Below, piece after piece: positions 6,599 to 6,674 of a stretch of DNA of 6,674 bases (the stretch's first letter is position 1; every line of letters starts with the position of its first letter). Source of the DNA: an uncultured Alphaproteobacteria bacterium (GTDB taxonomy: Bacteria > Pseudomonadota > Alphaproteobacteria > Rs-D84). The stretch lies in contig CAMZAC010000036.1 in assembly GCA_947304085.1 (NCBI GenBank), positions 1 to 6,674 of the forward strand. Reading direction: 5' to 3'. The position numbers and the translations under genes were made by a program. The notes beneath the pieces are model-generated. The model saw only the letters and a list, made by a program, of their open reading frames with translations. It was not told the DNA's origin and made no database searches.

Positions 6599-6674
6599 AT
6601 GAAAAAATTAACAAAAGCGCAACAATTTTGTTTAAAAGTCAAAGAACTTGCTGCAGAGTATGATTTGCCGTTTT
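6599..6674 (+). CDS. unidentified protein, N-terminal 25 codons only
   Basis: Open frame from ATG at 6599 to the window edge, beginning MKKLTKAQQF and continuing CLKVKELAAEYDLPF. A promoter-like pair lies upstream, and a weak AAAGAG ribosome site is 8 nt before the ATG. The visible residues look like a lysine-rich amphipathic helix followed by a loop, with no signal peptide or membrane segment. I do not recognise the family from this fragment. The promoter, the start context and the absence of a stop make a real gene likely. Confidence 0.6.
   Translation, partial: MKKLTKAQQFCLKVKELAAEYDLPF

Noticed and set aside
1..6674. Mobile elements, CRISPR arrays, tRNA or rRNA genes, defence or toxin cassettes
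   Set aside because: No transposase, spaced repeats, cloverleaf sequence or recognisable defence domain was seen; the window is nearly filled by housekeeping genes.

Overview
The window is a stretch of core bacterial chromosome. It is AT-rich by eye, with short intergenic gaps, and seven of its nine genes lie on the minus strand. The best guess for the source is a low-GC alphaproteobacterium, possibly a host-associated or reduced lineage. This rests on four things: a sigma-32-type promoter before groES-groEL with no CIRCE operator, a compact TilS without the extra C-terminal domain, the tilS-ftsH pair, and a DUF374 acyltransferase. The assignment is inferred from gene content and protein style only, with moderate confidence. 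Stops are TAA or TGA and the standard code fits.

Layout from left to right. Bases 1-1549 (minus) hold the first 516 codons of ftsH, the membrane AAA+ zinc protease; its 3' end lies outside the window. Its start overlaps the end of tilS (1530-2510, minus), the tRNA-Ile lysidine synthetase. A 41-bp divergent gap separates tilS from a LOG-family nucleotide phosphoribohydrolase (2552-3133, plus), the only complete plus-strand gene. That gene runs tail to tail into a tight minus-strand operon of a DUF374 lysophospholipid acyltransferase (3646-4410), a HIT-family protein (3294-3641) and a DUF167 protein (3089-3319). A rho-independent terminator (4441-4491) separates this operon from groEL (4510-6126) and groES (6139-6423), which a heat-shock promoter at 6451-6478 drives. 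At the right edge a plus-strand gene begins at 6599 with its own promoter and cannot be identified from 25 codons.

Functionally the window joins protein quality control (GroES-GroEL folding, FtsH proteolysis) with translation (TilS) and small conserved enzymes (LOG, HIT, DUF167, acyltransferase). I see no mobile element, CRISPR array, tRNA, rRNA or defence cassette, and no clear new multi-gene system. The points that stand out are: FtsH pore loops that depart from the family consensus in both loop 1 and loop 2; a 45-nt antisense overlap in which LOG and DUF167 codons are exact reverse complements of each other; a GroEL with a short N-terminus and no normal GGM tail; and a dyad symmetry over the -35 box of the unknown right-end gene.
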